From the NCBI RefSeq assembly GCF_040807025.1, contig NC_090968.1:1426001-1490000 (forward strand): 64,000 bases of DNA, written 5' to 3'. The notes under the pieces were generated by a model, which saw only the letters and a program-made list of their open reading frames with translations, made no database searches and was not told the DNA's origin. The stretch is from Struthio camelus (taxonomy: Eukaryota > Chordata > Aves > Struthioniformes > Struthionidae). Positions 1 through 8,734 of the stretch are shown here, in pieces. Every line of letters starts with the position of its first letter. Position 1 is the stretch's first letter. A program made the translations under genes and the position numbers.

Positions 1-17
1 CCACCCCGTCCCCACAG

Positions 18-675
18 GCCGTGGGCATCTCAGTGGAGTTTGTGTCCCACCTCACATGCGCCTTCACCCGCAGCACCAAGCCCAGCCGCGTGGAGCGGGC
101 AGCCGAGGCCACCGTCAACATGGGCAGCAAGGTGGGCACGGGGTGGCCTGGCCATGGGGACACCCTTCAGGGTGGCCCGGCTCCCAGGGAGCGCCATGCA
201 GGGCGACGCGTGGGGCAGGGTGGCACGGCCCTGCCGCAGCTGACCTTGTCCCCGGCGCAGGTGGTGGCTGGCGTGGCCATGACCAACCTGCCGGGCATCG
301 TGGTGTTGGCCTTCGCCAAGGCCCAGCTCATCCAGATCTTCTTCTTCCGCCTCAACCTCATCATCACCCTCACCGGCCTGGCGCACGGCCTCATCTTCCT
401 CCCCGTCCTGCTCAGCTACATGGGTAAGGCACCGCGGGGAGCCGCCTGCCATCACGCCTGCGGCCCCTTGCGGCCCCAATGACCCCCATGGGCGTCACCA
501 GGACCCACGCGGGTCCCCGGCGTCGGGTGCAGCCTGGCACTGTCCTCTTCTCCCCGCAGGACCCAGCCCTCGGGTGCCCGCGGCCACCCCCAGTGCGAGC
601 AAGGAGCAGAGCGCGGGGCAGGGCCTCGACAACGGCTGCTTCGAGGACACGGCCCCGGCCCCCAGGCGACACTGA
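18..675 (+). CDS. NPC1L1: NPC1L1, last three coding exons (5' part outside window)
   Basis: C-terminal 130 residues of Niemann-Pick C1-like 1, the multipass membrane protein that takes up intestinal and biliary cholesterol. The three exons are 18-131, 261-423 and 560-675, all with AG/GT borders; phases join without a break and the stop is TGA 673-675. The translated part covers the last transmembrane segments of the RND-type permease region. Two stretches, [10 protein letters not shown] and [15 protein letters not shown], match NPC1L1 better than its paralogue NPC1, which has a different residue set there. The cytoplasmic tail after the last membrane helix is short (about 38 residues) and differs from the mammalian tail; it ends in an Arg-Arg-His. 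Upstream exons lie beyond the left edge. The gene is convergent with MRPS24, with only about 300 bases between the two stop-side untranslated regions. Confidence 0.95.
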
Positions 676-991
676 GCGCCGGTGGCCCCCACCCGCGGGC
701 GCTGCGCTGGCCCACCGCGGCTTTTTCTATTGCACTTTTATTTAAAGTCGTTTTCTCACACTTAGACCCGAGTTTAAGCAGGACGGGCCGGGGGGGGGGG
801 GGGGGCGCGTACTGAAGCGGCTGCGTTTCCGCTCTGAAACGTCACGGGATCTGGGCACGGGGTGCATGGAGGGGGGGGGATACGGACATCGTGGGGACAG
901 GGCAGCAAGGGACACGCGGGCATCACGGGGGACGGGGTCCTCCCCGACAGTCCGCCACCACGAAGAACCACCAGCAGGGGCACAAAACCTT
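676..991. other. NPC1L1 3' end and spacer to MRPS24
   Basis: Tail-to-tail spacer between the NPC1L1 stop and the MRPS24 polyadenylation signal. No canonical AATAAA is seen on the plus strand; an A/T-rich patch at 721-750 is the likeliest end of NPC1L1. A G homopolymer of about 15 bases lies near 790-806. No other gene is seen. Confidence 0.6.
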
Positions 992-997
992 TTTATT
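992..997 (-). terminator. MRPS24 polyadenylation signal (AATAAA)
   Basis: On the minus strand a canonical AATAAA lies about 90 bases past the MRPS24 stop, the only such signal close to the end of the gene. Confidence 0.8.
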
Positions 998-1086
998 CCC
1001 CGCTCCGGCGGCATTCAGCGCCCTCCCGGGCGCGTCACCCGCCGTCCCCAGCAGCTCCCGCCGCGGCCAGGTGGCACCGAGGGACG

Positions 1087-4000
1087 CTAGAGGTACTTGT
1101 AGATGACCTTGGTGGGCACCGTTTGCACCTCCAAGCGGACGGGGCACTTGTAAAAGTGGGAGAGGAGGGTCTCGGCGTAGCCGACGAGGAAGTAGAGCTT
1201 GCTGGGCGCCAGGCTCTGCACCACCACCAGGCACACCACCAGCAGGTTGGCGCGTCGCTTGAGCACCACCTCGTTGGCCAGGCAGCCGGGGAAGGTGCCG
1301 TAGAGGAACTTGCGCAGGAAAACGTCCTCCACCGTCCGCTCGGCCGCCCCGGTTTCCCCGTCCAGGTTACCTGCGGGCAGAGCGAGGGTCGGCGGCGGGG
1401 AGCCCCGGGCGAGCGCGGTCCTCCTCGCGGCCCCGCGGGGGCGACGCCGACGGAGGGGAGGGGACGCCGGGGGCGGCTCACCGGTGTGCAGGGAGAGCCA
1501 GCCCTTGCGGTGGGCGATGTAGTGCGGGGCGTGCGCCTTCTCGTAGGTCACCGGCTTGTCCCCTTTGCCCACGCGCACCCGGGCCGCTCGGCTCTGCCGG
1601 GGAGGGGAGCAAAGCGGGGCGGGGGCGTCAGCGCTGCCCTGGCCCCGGCGGCCGAGCGGGGCCGGGGGGGCCGGGGCCGCGCCAGGCGGGCGCCGACGGT
1701 ACCTTGAGGCAGACGGGGCTGGCGTGGAGGTGGCGGCGGGCGCCGAGGGCAGGGCTGCCGCAGCTGCGGCCCCAGGTCGCCGCCGCCGCCGCCTGGACAG
1801 GGCAGGAAGGGTGAGGCAGGGGCAGCCCGGGCCCCCTCCCCTGTCCCCAGCACCCCCCGACCCCGGGGCAGCCCGGGCCCCCTCCCCCGTCCCCAGCACC
1901 CCCCGACCCCGGGGCAGCCCGGGCCCCCTCCCCCGCCCCCGGCACCCCCCGTCCCCGGGGCAGCCCGGGCCCCCTCCCCCGCCCCCGGCACCCCCCGACC
2001 CCGGGGCAGCCCGGGCCCCCTCCCCCGCCCCCGGCACCCCCCGTCCCCGGGGCAGCCCGGGCCCCCTCCCCCGCCCCCGGCACCCCCCGTCCCCGGGGCA
2101 GCCCGGGCCCCCTCCCCCGCCCCCGGCACCCCCCGACCCCGGGGCAGCCCGGGCCCCCTCCCCCGCCCCCGGCACCCCCCGTCCCCGGGGCAGCCCGGGC
2201 CCCCTCCCCCGCCCCCGGCACCCCCCGACCCCGGGGCAGCCCGGGCCCCCTCCCCCGCCCCCGGCACCCCCCGACCCCGGGGCAGCCCGGGCCCCCTCCC
2301 CTGCCCCCGGCACCCCCCGACCCCGGGGCAGCCCGGGCCCCCTCCCCTGCCCCCGGCACCCCCCGACCCTGGGGCAGCCCGGGCCCCCTCCCCCAGCACC
2401 CCCCCGTCCCCAGCACCCCCCATCCCCGGGGCAGCCCGGGCCCCCTCCCCCGTCCCCAGCACCCCCCGTCCCCGGGGCAGCCCGGGCCCCCTCCCCCGTC
2501 CCCAGCACCCCCCGACCCCGGGGCAGCCCGGGCCCCCTCCCCTGCCCCCAGCACCCCCCGTCCCCGGGGCAGCCCGGGCCCCGTCCCCGTCCCCAGCACC
2601 CCCCGTCCCCAGCACCCCCTGTCCCCGGGGCAGCCCGGGCCCCCTCCCCCGCCCCCGGCACCCCCCGTCCCCGGGGCAGCCCGGGCCCCCTCCCCTGCCC
2701 CCAGCACCCCCTGACCCCGGGGCAGCCCGGGACCCCTCCCCGTCCCCTGTCCCCAGCACCCCCCAAGCCCCTGTCCCCGGAGCGCCCCGGGCCCCCTCCC
2801 CGTCCCCAGCACCCCCCGTCCCCGGAGCACCCCAGGACCCCTCCCCGTCCCCAGCACCCCTTGCGCCCCCCCATCCCCGAAGCAGCCGGGGCCCGGAGCC
2901 CCCTGTCCCCAAAGCACCTCAGGCCCAGCACCCCCCACGCCCCCTCCCCTAAACGCCCCGGCCCCCATGTGCCCCACAGCCCCCTCCCCTAAACGCCCCG
3001 GCCCCCATGTCCCCCACAGCCCCCTCCCCTAAACGCCCCGGCCCCCATGTCCCCCACAGCCCCCTCCCCTAAACGCCCCGGCCCCCATGTCCCCCACAGC
3101 CCCCTCCCCTAAACGCCCCGGCCCCCATGTCCCCCACAGCCCCCTCCCCTAAACGCCCCGGCCCCCATGTCCCCCACGGCCCCTCCCCTAAACGCCCCGG
3201 CCCCCATGTCCCCCACGGCCCCTCCCCTAAATGCCCCGGCCCCCATGTCCCCCACAGCCCCCTCCCCTAAACGCCCCGGCCCCCATGTCCCCCACAGCCC
3301 CCTCCCCTAAACGCCCCGGCCCCCATGTCCCCCACAGCCCCCTCCCCTAAACGCCCCGGCCCCCATGTCCCCCACAGCCCCCTCCCCTAAACGCCCCGGC
3401 CCCCATGTCCCCCACAGCCCCCTCCCCTAAACGCCCCGGCCCCCATGTCCCCCACAGCCCCCTCCCCTAAACGCCCCGGCCCCCATGTCCCCCACAGCCC
3501 CCTCCCCTAAACGCCCCGGCCCCCATGTCCCCCACAGCCCCCTCCCCTAAACGCCCCGGCCCCCATGTCCCCCACAGCCCCCTCCCCTAAACGCCCCGGC
3601 CCCCATGTCCCCCACAGCCCCCTCCCCTAAACGCCCCGGCCCCCATGTCCCCCACAGCCCCCTCCCCTAAACGCCCCGGCCCCCATGTCCCCCACAGCCC
3701 CCTCCCCTAAACGCCCCGGCCCCCATGTCCCCCACAGCCCCCTCCCCTAAACGCCCCGGCCCCCATGTCCCCCACAGCCCCCTCCCCTAAACGCCCCGGC
3801 CCCCATGTCCCCCACAGCCCCCTCCCCTAAACGCCCCGGCCCCCATGTCCCCCACAGCCCCCTCCCCTAAACGCCCCGGCCCCCATGTCCCCCACAGCCC
3901 CCTCCCCTAAACGCCCCGGCCCCCATGTCCCCCACAGCCCCCTCCCCTAAACGCCCCGGCCCCCATGTCCCCCACAGCCCCCTCCCCTAAACGCCCCGGC

Positions 4001-4732
4001 CCCCATGTCCCCCACAGCCCCCTCCCCTAAACGCCCCGGCCCCCATGTCCCCCACGCCCCCTCCCCTAAACGCCCCGGCCCCCATGTCCCCCACGCCCCC
4101 TCCCCTAAACGCCCCGGCCCCCATGTCCCCCACAGCCCCCTCCCCTAAACGCCCCGGCCCCCATGTCCCCCACGCCTCCTCCCCTAAACGCCCCGGCCCC
4201 CATGTCCCCCATGCCCCCTCCCCTAAACGCCCCGGCCCCCATGTCCCCCACAGCCCCCTCCCCTAAACGCCCCGGCCCCCATGTCCCCCACGCCCCCTCC
4301 CCTAAACGCCCCGGCCCCCATGTCCCCCACGCCCCCTCCCCTAAACGCCCCGGCCCCCATGTCCCCCACAGCCCCCTCCCCTAAACGCCCCGGCCCCCAT
4401 GTCCCCCACGCCTCCTCCCCTAAACGCCCCGGCCCCCATGTCCCCCATGCCCCCTCCCCTAAACGCCCCGGCCCCCATGTCCCCCACAGCCCCCTCCCCT
4501 AAACGCCCCGGCCCCCATGTCCCCCACGCCCCCTCCCCTAAACGCCCCGGGCCTCACGGCCCCCTCCCCGGCGCCCCCCACGGCCCCCCTCTCCGAAGCA
4601 CCCCGGGCCCCCGATGTCCCCATGCCCGGTGTCCCCGGAGCCCCCACAGCCGCCCACCCCATGGCCGGTGCCCCTCTCGCCCCCCGCCCGGCGCCTCACC
4701 CGCAGCGCCCGGGCCGCCACGGGCGCCGCCAT
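1087..4732 (-). CDS. MRPS24: MRPS24, mitochondrial small ribosomal subunit protein uS3m
   Basis: Four coding exons on the minus strand: 4732-4700 (start ATG 4732-4730), 1792-1703, 1593-1482 and 1370-1087 (stop TAG 1089-1087). Together they are 519 bases, 172 residues, with all phases matching; the human protein is 167 residues. The product is uS3m, a component of the mitochondrial 28S subunit near the mRNA entry channel. The N terminus is Arg/Ala-rich with no early acidic residues, as expected of a matrix-targeting peptide, followed by the HASPVC stretch near the known processing site. Diagnostic blocks are [44 protein letters not shown] and the C-terminal VYKYL. Intron 1 (4699-1793) is about 2.9 kb of minisatellite, whereas introns 2 and 3 are about 110 bases each. 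The promoter is a run of Sp1-type GC boxes above 4740. Confidence 0.96.
1812..2925. repeat. 46-bp minisatellite in MRPS24 intron 1
   Basis: Tandem array with a 46-bp unit built around GGGGCAGCCCGGGCCCC on the plus strand, roughly 20 or more copies, with common CGTCC/CGACC and GCCCCCGG/GTCCCCAG variants. Copies to the right of about 2390 contain short internal insertions and deletions. Because 46 is not a multiple of three, every frame is open across it, giving spurious Pro/Gly-rich ORFs. The MRPS24 sense strand is G-rich and carries many runs of three or more Gs, so G-quadruplexes or R-loops are plausible. Confidence 0.95.
2930..4560. repeat. 40-bp minisatellite in MRPS24 intron 1
   Basis: Second tandem array, directly abutting the 46-bp array. 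The 40-bp unit contains CCTCCCCTAAACGCCCCGG followed by CCCCCATGTCCCCCACAG, in about 40 copies. From about 3241 to 4050 some 20 consecutive copies look identical base for base. Copies near 3170-3230 and from about 4050 on are 39 bp long because of a two-base to one-base change before the CCCC block. The right part (4045-4520) has a higher-order period. Confidence 0.96.
4045..4520. repeat. 236-bp higher-order repeat of 39/40-bp monomers
   Basis: Within the 40-bp array, variant monomers recur in a fixed order. Blocks starting at 4045 and 4281 read the same through the shared window, as do those at 4163 and 4399 (near-identical). This gives a half-period of 118 bp (39+39+40) and a full period of 236 bp, i.e. 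six monomers. It indicates block duplication after the monomers had diverged. Confidence 0.85.
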
Positions 4733-4740
4733 CTTACTCG

Positions 4741-4860
4741 GCCCGTGAGGGGGCGGGGCAAGGCGGGGGCGGGGCCAGGCGGGGGCGGGGGCGGTGCCAG
4801 GGGTGGGGCCGGGCGGGGCCACGGGCGGGGCTATGGGCGGGGGCGGGGCCATCGGGGCGC
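4741..4860 (-). promoter_or_regulatory. MRPS24 CpG-island promoter with GC boxes
   Basis: Immediately upstream of the MRPS24 ATG are at least six GGGGCGGGGC-like Sp1/KLF boxes and no TATA box, typical of a housekeeping promoter for a mitochondrial ribosomal protein. Confidence 0.6.
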
Positions 4861-4879
4861 GGCGCCCCCTGGCGGCCCG

Positions 4880-5510
4880 GAGGGGGCCGTGGGGATGGGG
4901 CGTGCAGGGGGATGAGATGGGGGCGGAGGGGTGCCGTGGGGGCCGTGGGGGGCAGAGGGGTGCGATGGGGTGCGATGGGGGTGGAGGGGTGCGATGGGTG
5001 CCATGGGGGGCAGAGGGGTGCAGGGGGGTGCGATGGGGGCAGAGGGGTGCCATGGGGGGGGTTGGGGGCAGAGGGGTGCAATGGGGGCGGAGGGGTGCGA
5101 TGGGGGTGGAGGGGTGCCATGGGGGTGGAGGGGTGCCATGGGGGTGGAGGGGTGCGATGGGGGCCATGGGGGGCAGAGGGGTGCGATGGGGGTGGAGGGG
5201 TGCCATGGGGGTGGAGGGGTGCGATGGGGGCCATGGGGGGCAGAGGGGTGCGATGGGGGTGGAGGGGTGCCATGGGGGCCGTGGGGGGCAGAGGGGTGCA
5301 GGGGGGTGCGATGGGGGCAGAGGGATGCCATGGGGGGGGTTGGGGGCAGAGGGGTGCAATGGGGTGCAATGGGGGCAGAGGGGTGCCATGGGGGCCATGG
5401 GAGGCAGAGGGGTGCCATGGGGGCGAAAGGGTGCCATGGGGGGGGTTGGGGGCAGAGGGGTGCAATGGGGGCGGAGGGGTGCCATGGGGGGCAGAGGGAA
5501 GCAAGAGGGG
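4880..5510. repeat. G-rich 18-30 bp minisatellite upstream of MRPS24
   Basis: Irregular tandem array whose units combine GATGGGGGTGGAGGGGTGC, CCATGGGGGCAGAGGGGTGC and a longer GGGGGGTTGGGGGCAGAGG form. Many runs of four to seven Gs lie on the plus strand. Spurious Gly/Trp/Met-rich or Pro/His-rich ORFs span it in several frames. It begins right behind the MRPS24 promoter and ends at unique sequence near 5510. Confidence 0.9.
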
Positions 5511-6322
5511 GCCCTGCTCACTGCTGGGGACACGGGGCTGGGATGGCACTGCAGAGACCTTGGGGACACCCCACCGCAGCTCCAGGAACACCCGGGAATA
5601 CCCGCACCATGTCTCTGCCTTCTCCCTGTACCTGACCCTGAGCACCTCTCCTTCGGCCTCCCTAGCACCGGGCAGAAGACGCCCCTGGAGCACCGCATGG
5701 GAAGGCCCTAGGAAGTGCTGCCGTGCGAAGGAGAGACCACCCTGTACCTGAGATGGACTTTTCTGCCGGGATTAAAAAGGGCGGTGCTGCTATGAACCTC
5801 GTGTGCCATCCCAGAGTGATCTTTCGGGACAGAAGGGCATAACGGCCATGGACACCACACAGCGCACCTACCCACCACGGGCTGCTTGTACATGACATCG
5901 CCTATCTGCCCAGCAGCGCGCCCAGCACCAGCACCCGCAGTGCAGCACATGCACGTGCACACGACAGGGTGTGCACACACCCCACCGCGTGCACATGGGC
6001 ACTGCCGGCCCCGTGGGGGTGCGGGCAGGGAGGCAGAGTCCTGCGCCCTCCCCTGCTCTGCAGCACCTGAACTCGTGCAATGCCAAGGGCCCTTCGGCTG
6101 CACCCCCGGAGCCGGTCTCCTAAGCGAGACGACCCGTCCGTTTGCTCTCCCTGGCTGGACCCGTCCGTTTGCTCTCCTCCAGGAGCTGCCCCAAGCATGG
6201 GGGGCAGCTGGCTGGGCAGCAGCTCCGCAGCAAAGATGCTGGGGGTCCCGGTGGGCAGCACGGGGAGTCAGGCACGCTGAGCCCACCCCATAACCCTCCC
6301 ACCGTGGTCCCAGGGCAGCACA

Positions 6323-6470
6323 ATGGGCTCCGCAGCCCTTCTGCTCTGCGTCACTTTGCTGGGCAACCTCTGCCCCCCGCAAGCAGGGTCTGCGTGGAAA
6401 GGACGCAGGGGACCTTTCTTGGGCAACCCGTGCAATAGGGAGCTGCACCCGAGATGGTCTTATCCAGCGG
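6323..6470 (+). CDS. Candidate secreted-peptide exon, unrecognised
   Basis: An ATG at 6323 (A at -3, G at +4) opens an ORF whose first 24 residues look like a signal peptide: hydrophobic core ALLLCVTLLGNLC, then Pro-Pro-Gln-Ala-Gly-Ser-Ala. A basic KGRR and one Cys follow before a GTGAGC donor near 6471. A pyrimidine-rich tract ending in CCAG at about 6311 could be an acceptor, giving an internal exon. I recognise no family, and no partner exons could be assigned. Chance is a real alternative in DNA this GC-rich, so the call is speculative. Confidence 0.15.
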
Positions 6471-6549
6471 GTGAGCGGTGCCCAAGGCAACTGTCCCCCC
6501 CAACCCCGCCGCCGCTCTCACCGCCAGGGGGCGGCCTCGCCGCAGAGGA

Positions 6550-7045
6550 GCGGCCCGGACGCCTGGGCCCCTTCCCCGCTGCGGTTGGGGTGGGGGCTAA
6601 TTACAGGGATGGGACCTAGGAGCCCGGACGCCTGGGTTCCCGGCCCAGGGTGTCTGTGGGAGGCTCCTGCCTCAGTTTCCACACACACACCCCCCCCGCC
6701 AGCCTGGAGGGAGCGGGGGGCTGGCCAGGCACAGGGGACACACGGGATCCGGGGCGCACAGGACACACGGGTCACCGCGCCGGCGTCACCGGCCCGGGCC
6801 ATGCACGCAGGCACGCCGGGCCGGACTCTGCCCCGGACGCGGCGGTGAGCGGGGCCAGGCCTCAGCCCCCCAACCCCGGCCCACGATGCCCCAGCCGGGA
6901 CCCGCTGAGCCGTGCCCGGGACCGCAAGCGGAGCGAGGGACCCAGGCGTCCGGGTGCCCAGCCAGCCCCGCTCAGCCCCCTGACATCCGGCCCGGCGTAA
7001 ACCTGCTGCCCCCTGGGCGGGAGCCCAGGCGTCCCGGCCCCGGCT
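6550..7045. repeat. Scattered short SINE-like motif (GGACGCCTGGG)
   Basis: The motif AGCCCGGACGCCTGGGTTCC at 6621-6640 is followed by CTCCTGCCTCAGTTTCC at about 6663, a pairing seen in MIR/CORE-type SINEs. Shorter copies of the first part occur at about 6554-6568 (+), 6941-6956 (-) and 7023-7036 (-). They may be relics of ancient tRNA-derived SINEs, though individual copies are too short to be sure. Confidence 0.35.
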
Positions 7046-7209
7046 CTGCCCGCTGAGCCGTGCTTCCTGCCGGTCACCCCCGGGGTGTGATGCCGCTGCG
7101 AGCGGCCCCGAGCGTGACGGTGGCGGGGGGGGGACCGGACAGTGCTCAAGGGGTGCAGGGGTGTGCGCACATGTGCGAGGGGGCGCAGGCACGCGTGTGG
7201 CAGCGGGGC

Positions 7210-7710
7210 TGGTCCTCATCCCGGGACCGGGGGCCTGGGCCCGACCTGGGGAGCAGGGACTGGCCCTGACGTGGGGATGGGAAACTGGGGCTGGCTCAGA
7301 TCTGGCAATTGGGGGTGACCTTGATGGGGTGACCGGGCACCGGGGGCTGACCCGGGCAGTGGCCCTGACGTGGGGACGAGGGACACGGGCCTGGCTGCGG
7401 TCTGCAGACTGAGGACCAGCCCTGATCCAGACCTGGGCACCAGGCACTAGTCCTGATCTGGGCACCGCCAACCAGCTCCGATCCAGGGAGCGGGGACAGG
7501 CCCTGATCCAGGCCCCAGCGACTGGCGCCTGACCCTGCCGGGGGGCCCAGGGCCCAGCCCTGAACCGGGCACTGGACACCGAGGACCAACCCTGATGCAG
7601 GAACTGGCCCCCGGGGGACCAGCCCCGATCCAGGGAGCGGGCACTAGGGACCGGCGCTGATCCGGGCACCGAAACCGGGCCCTGAGCCGGGCGCTAGGGA
7701 CGGCGGCCCG
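7210..7710. repeat. Degenerate minisatellite upstream of SLC20A1
   Basis: Loose tandem repetition of units of about 30-60 bp built on CCCTGATCCxGGCACC / GGAGCGGGGAC. The unit recurs with substitutions at least ten times and runs up to the SLC20A1 CpG island. It is far more diverged than the MRPS24 arrays. Confidence 0.6.
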
Positions 7711-7714
7711 ACCG

Positions 7715-8073
7715 CAATGCGGAGGCCCCGGCGCCGCCGGGTGCGCAGCAGGCCGCCCGCCCGCCCGCCCGCCGCTCCCGGGTCCGCGGCGCACGTGGTG
7801 CCCGGGGCGCGCTGCCCGCGCCCGCGCGCGCGGGGGCGACGGGGGGGGGGGCCGCGCGCGCGGGGAGGGAAGGGAGGGGCGGGGCCGGCGGCGGCGGGGG
7901 GGAGGGGGAGGAGGAGCCGGCCAATGGGAGCGCGGCAGGCGCGCGCGGAGTGAGGAGGGGGGGGGCGGGGCGCGGTCACGTGGGGGCGGCGGGACCCTAT
8001 GAAAGGGCGGCGGGGGCGGCGGCGCCGCCAGTCGGGTCCGTTGGGCGCTTCCTTCCTGTCGGGTCGCGTGTCG
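7715..8073 (+). promoter_or_regulatory. SLC20A1: SLC20A1 CpG-island promoter and noncoding exon 1
   Basis: Dense CpG island with a CCAAT box at 7921-7925, an E-box CACGTG at 7977-7982 and a TATA-like TATGAAAG at 7998-8005. A start site near 8025-8030 is inferred from the TATA-like position. Noncoding exon 1 ends at 8073 before GTGAGC. A polycytosine run of about 20 bases lies in the short first intron near 8447-8465. Confidence 0.6.
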
Positions 8074-8493
8074 GTGAGCGGCGGCCGGGCCGGGCCGGGC
8101 CGAGCTGAGGCGGCGGCGGCGGCCGCCGTTGGGGGTGGGGTGGGGCGCGGGGCACATGGCGGCCGGTGGGGGCGGTTGGCGCCCGCGGGCGGGCGGGAGC
8201 GGCCGTTAACCGCCGCCGCGCGGGAAGGGCACGCGCCGCGTTTGAATGAGGGCCGCGGCCGTTAACGGTCGCCCGCGCGGCCTAGCGCCGCTGCCCGGCG
8301 AACCGGCTGCCGGCGCGGCCTCCGCGCGTGGGGATTGGGGGGGGGGGCGCGCTTAGGGCCCAGCTCGGGGCCGCCCGAGCGGCCGTGGGGCAGGCCGCGG
8401 TCCCCCCGTCGGCCTCGCCGCCGTCGCCGGGCGGGTGGGTGCCCCGGACCCCCCCCCCCCCCCCCGCTGAGGCCTGCTTCTCTCTCTGGCAGG

Positions 8494-8632
8494 ATGAAGA
8501 GCGTGCGTTCTCCCCGTCCCTCACCATGGAGCGCTTCCCAGCCCTGACCTGCCGGAGCCGAAGGAACTCTAGGAAAGAGATTCCCATATGCACTGTATAG
8601 CAGGAACTCTGCTCCCAATCCAGCTTATTTAG
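8494..8632 (+). promoter_or_regulatory. Upstream ORFs in the SLC20A1 5' UTR
   Basis: Exon 2 (acceptor AG 8491-8492) carries three short upstream ORFs before the main ATG: 8494-8547 (17 codons plus stop), 8526-8600 (24 codons plus stop, with ACC ATGG, a strong start context) and 8588-8632. The first two overlap in different frames. They would be expected to reduce initiation at 8735. Whether an extra intron removes part of the A/T-rich stretch at 8620-8700 cannot be told from sequence alone. Confidence 0.5.
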
Positions 8633-8734
8633 TTTATTTAATTTTATAACATTATTTATTCTAGCGTTTTCATACCTCATATTTTGTTTACATATCCAAG
8701 TTCCTGTTAATCCCAAACCACTAAAGGTAGAATC

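Larger units (their letters stand above)
5511..7205. other. Intergenic spacer between MRPS24 and SLC20A1
   Basis: No conserved protein is recognised on either strand. It holds a 27-bp near-perfect tandem duplication at about 6129-6176 (core GACCCGTCCGTTTGCTCTCC twice), a CA/AC-rich tract at 6682-6695, SINE-like remnants at 6550-7040, and one candidate signal-peptide exon at 6323-6470, described separately. Confidence 0.5.

Noticed and set aside
1087-2992. Very long Gly/Pro/Arg-rich ORFs on both strands (up to 614 codons)
   Set aside because: They arise from reading the 46-bp array, whose length is not a multiple of three and which has no stops in any frame. Only the MRPS24 exons at 1087-1792 are real.
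2930-4560. CRISPR-like regular repeats
   Set aside because: There are no unique spacers between the repeats; the 40-bp units are directly tandem, and the setting is an intron of a vertebrate gene.
4399-5751. 450-codon ORF and its antisense partners (Pro/His or Gly/Cys-rich)
   Set aside because: These are readings of the 40-bp satellite and the G-rich minisatellite, with no domain or conserved start.
5741-6470. Similarity between GAGATGGACTTTTCTGCCGGG (about 5751) and GAGATGGTCTTATCCAGCGGG (about 6450)
   Set aside because: Only about 20 bases with several mismatches, and no extension on either side; not enough to call a repeat.
4741-8100. DDX56 or TMED4 expected near NPC1L1 and OGDH
   Set aside because: No DEAD-box motifs (DEAD, SAT) or p24/GOLD-domain exons were found on either strand in the spacers.
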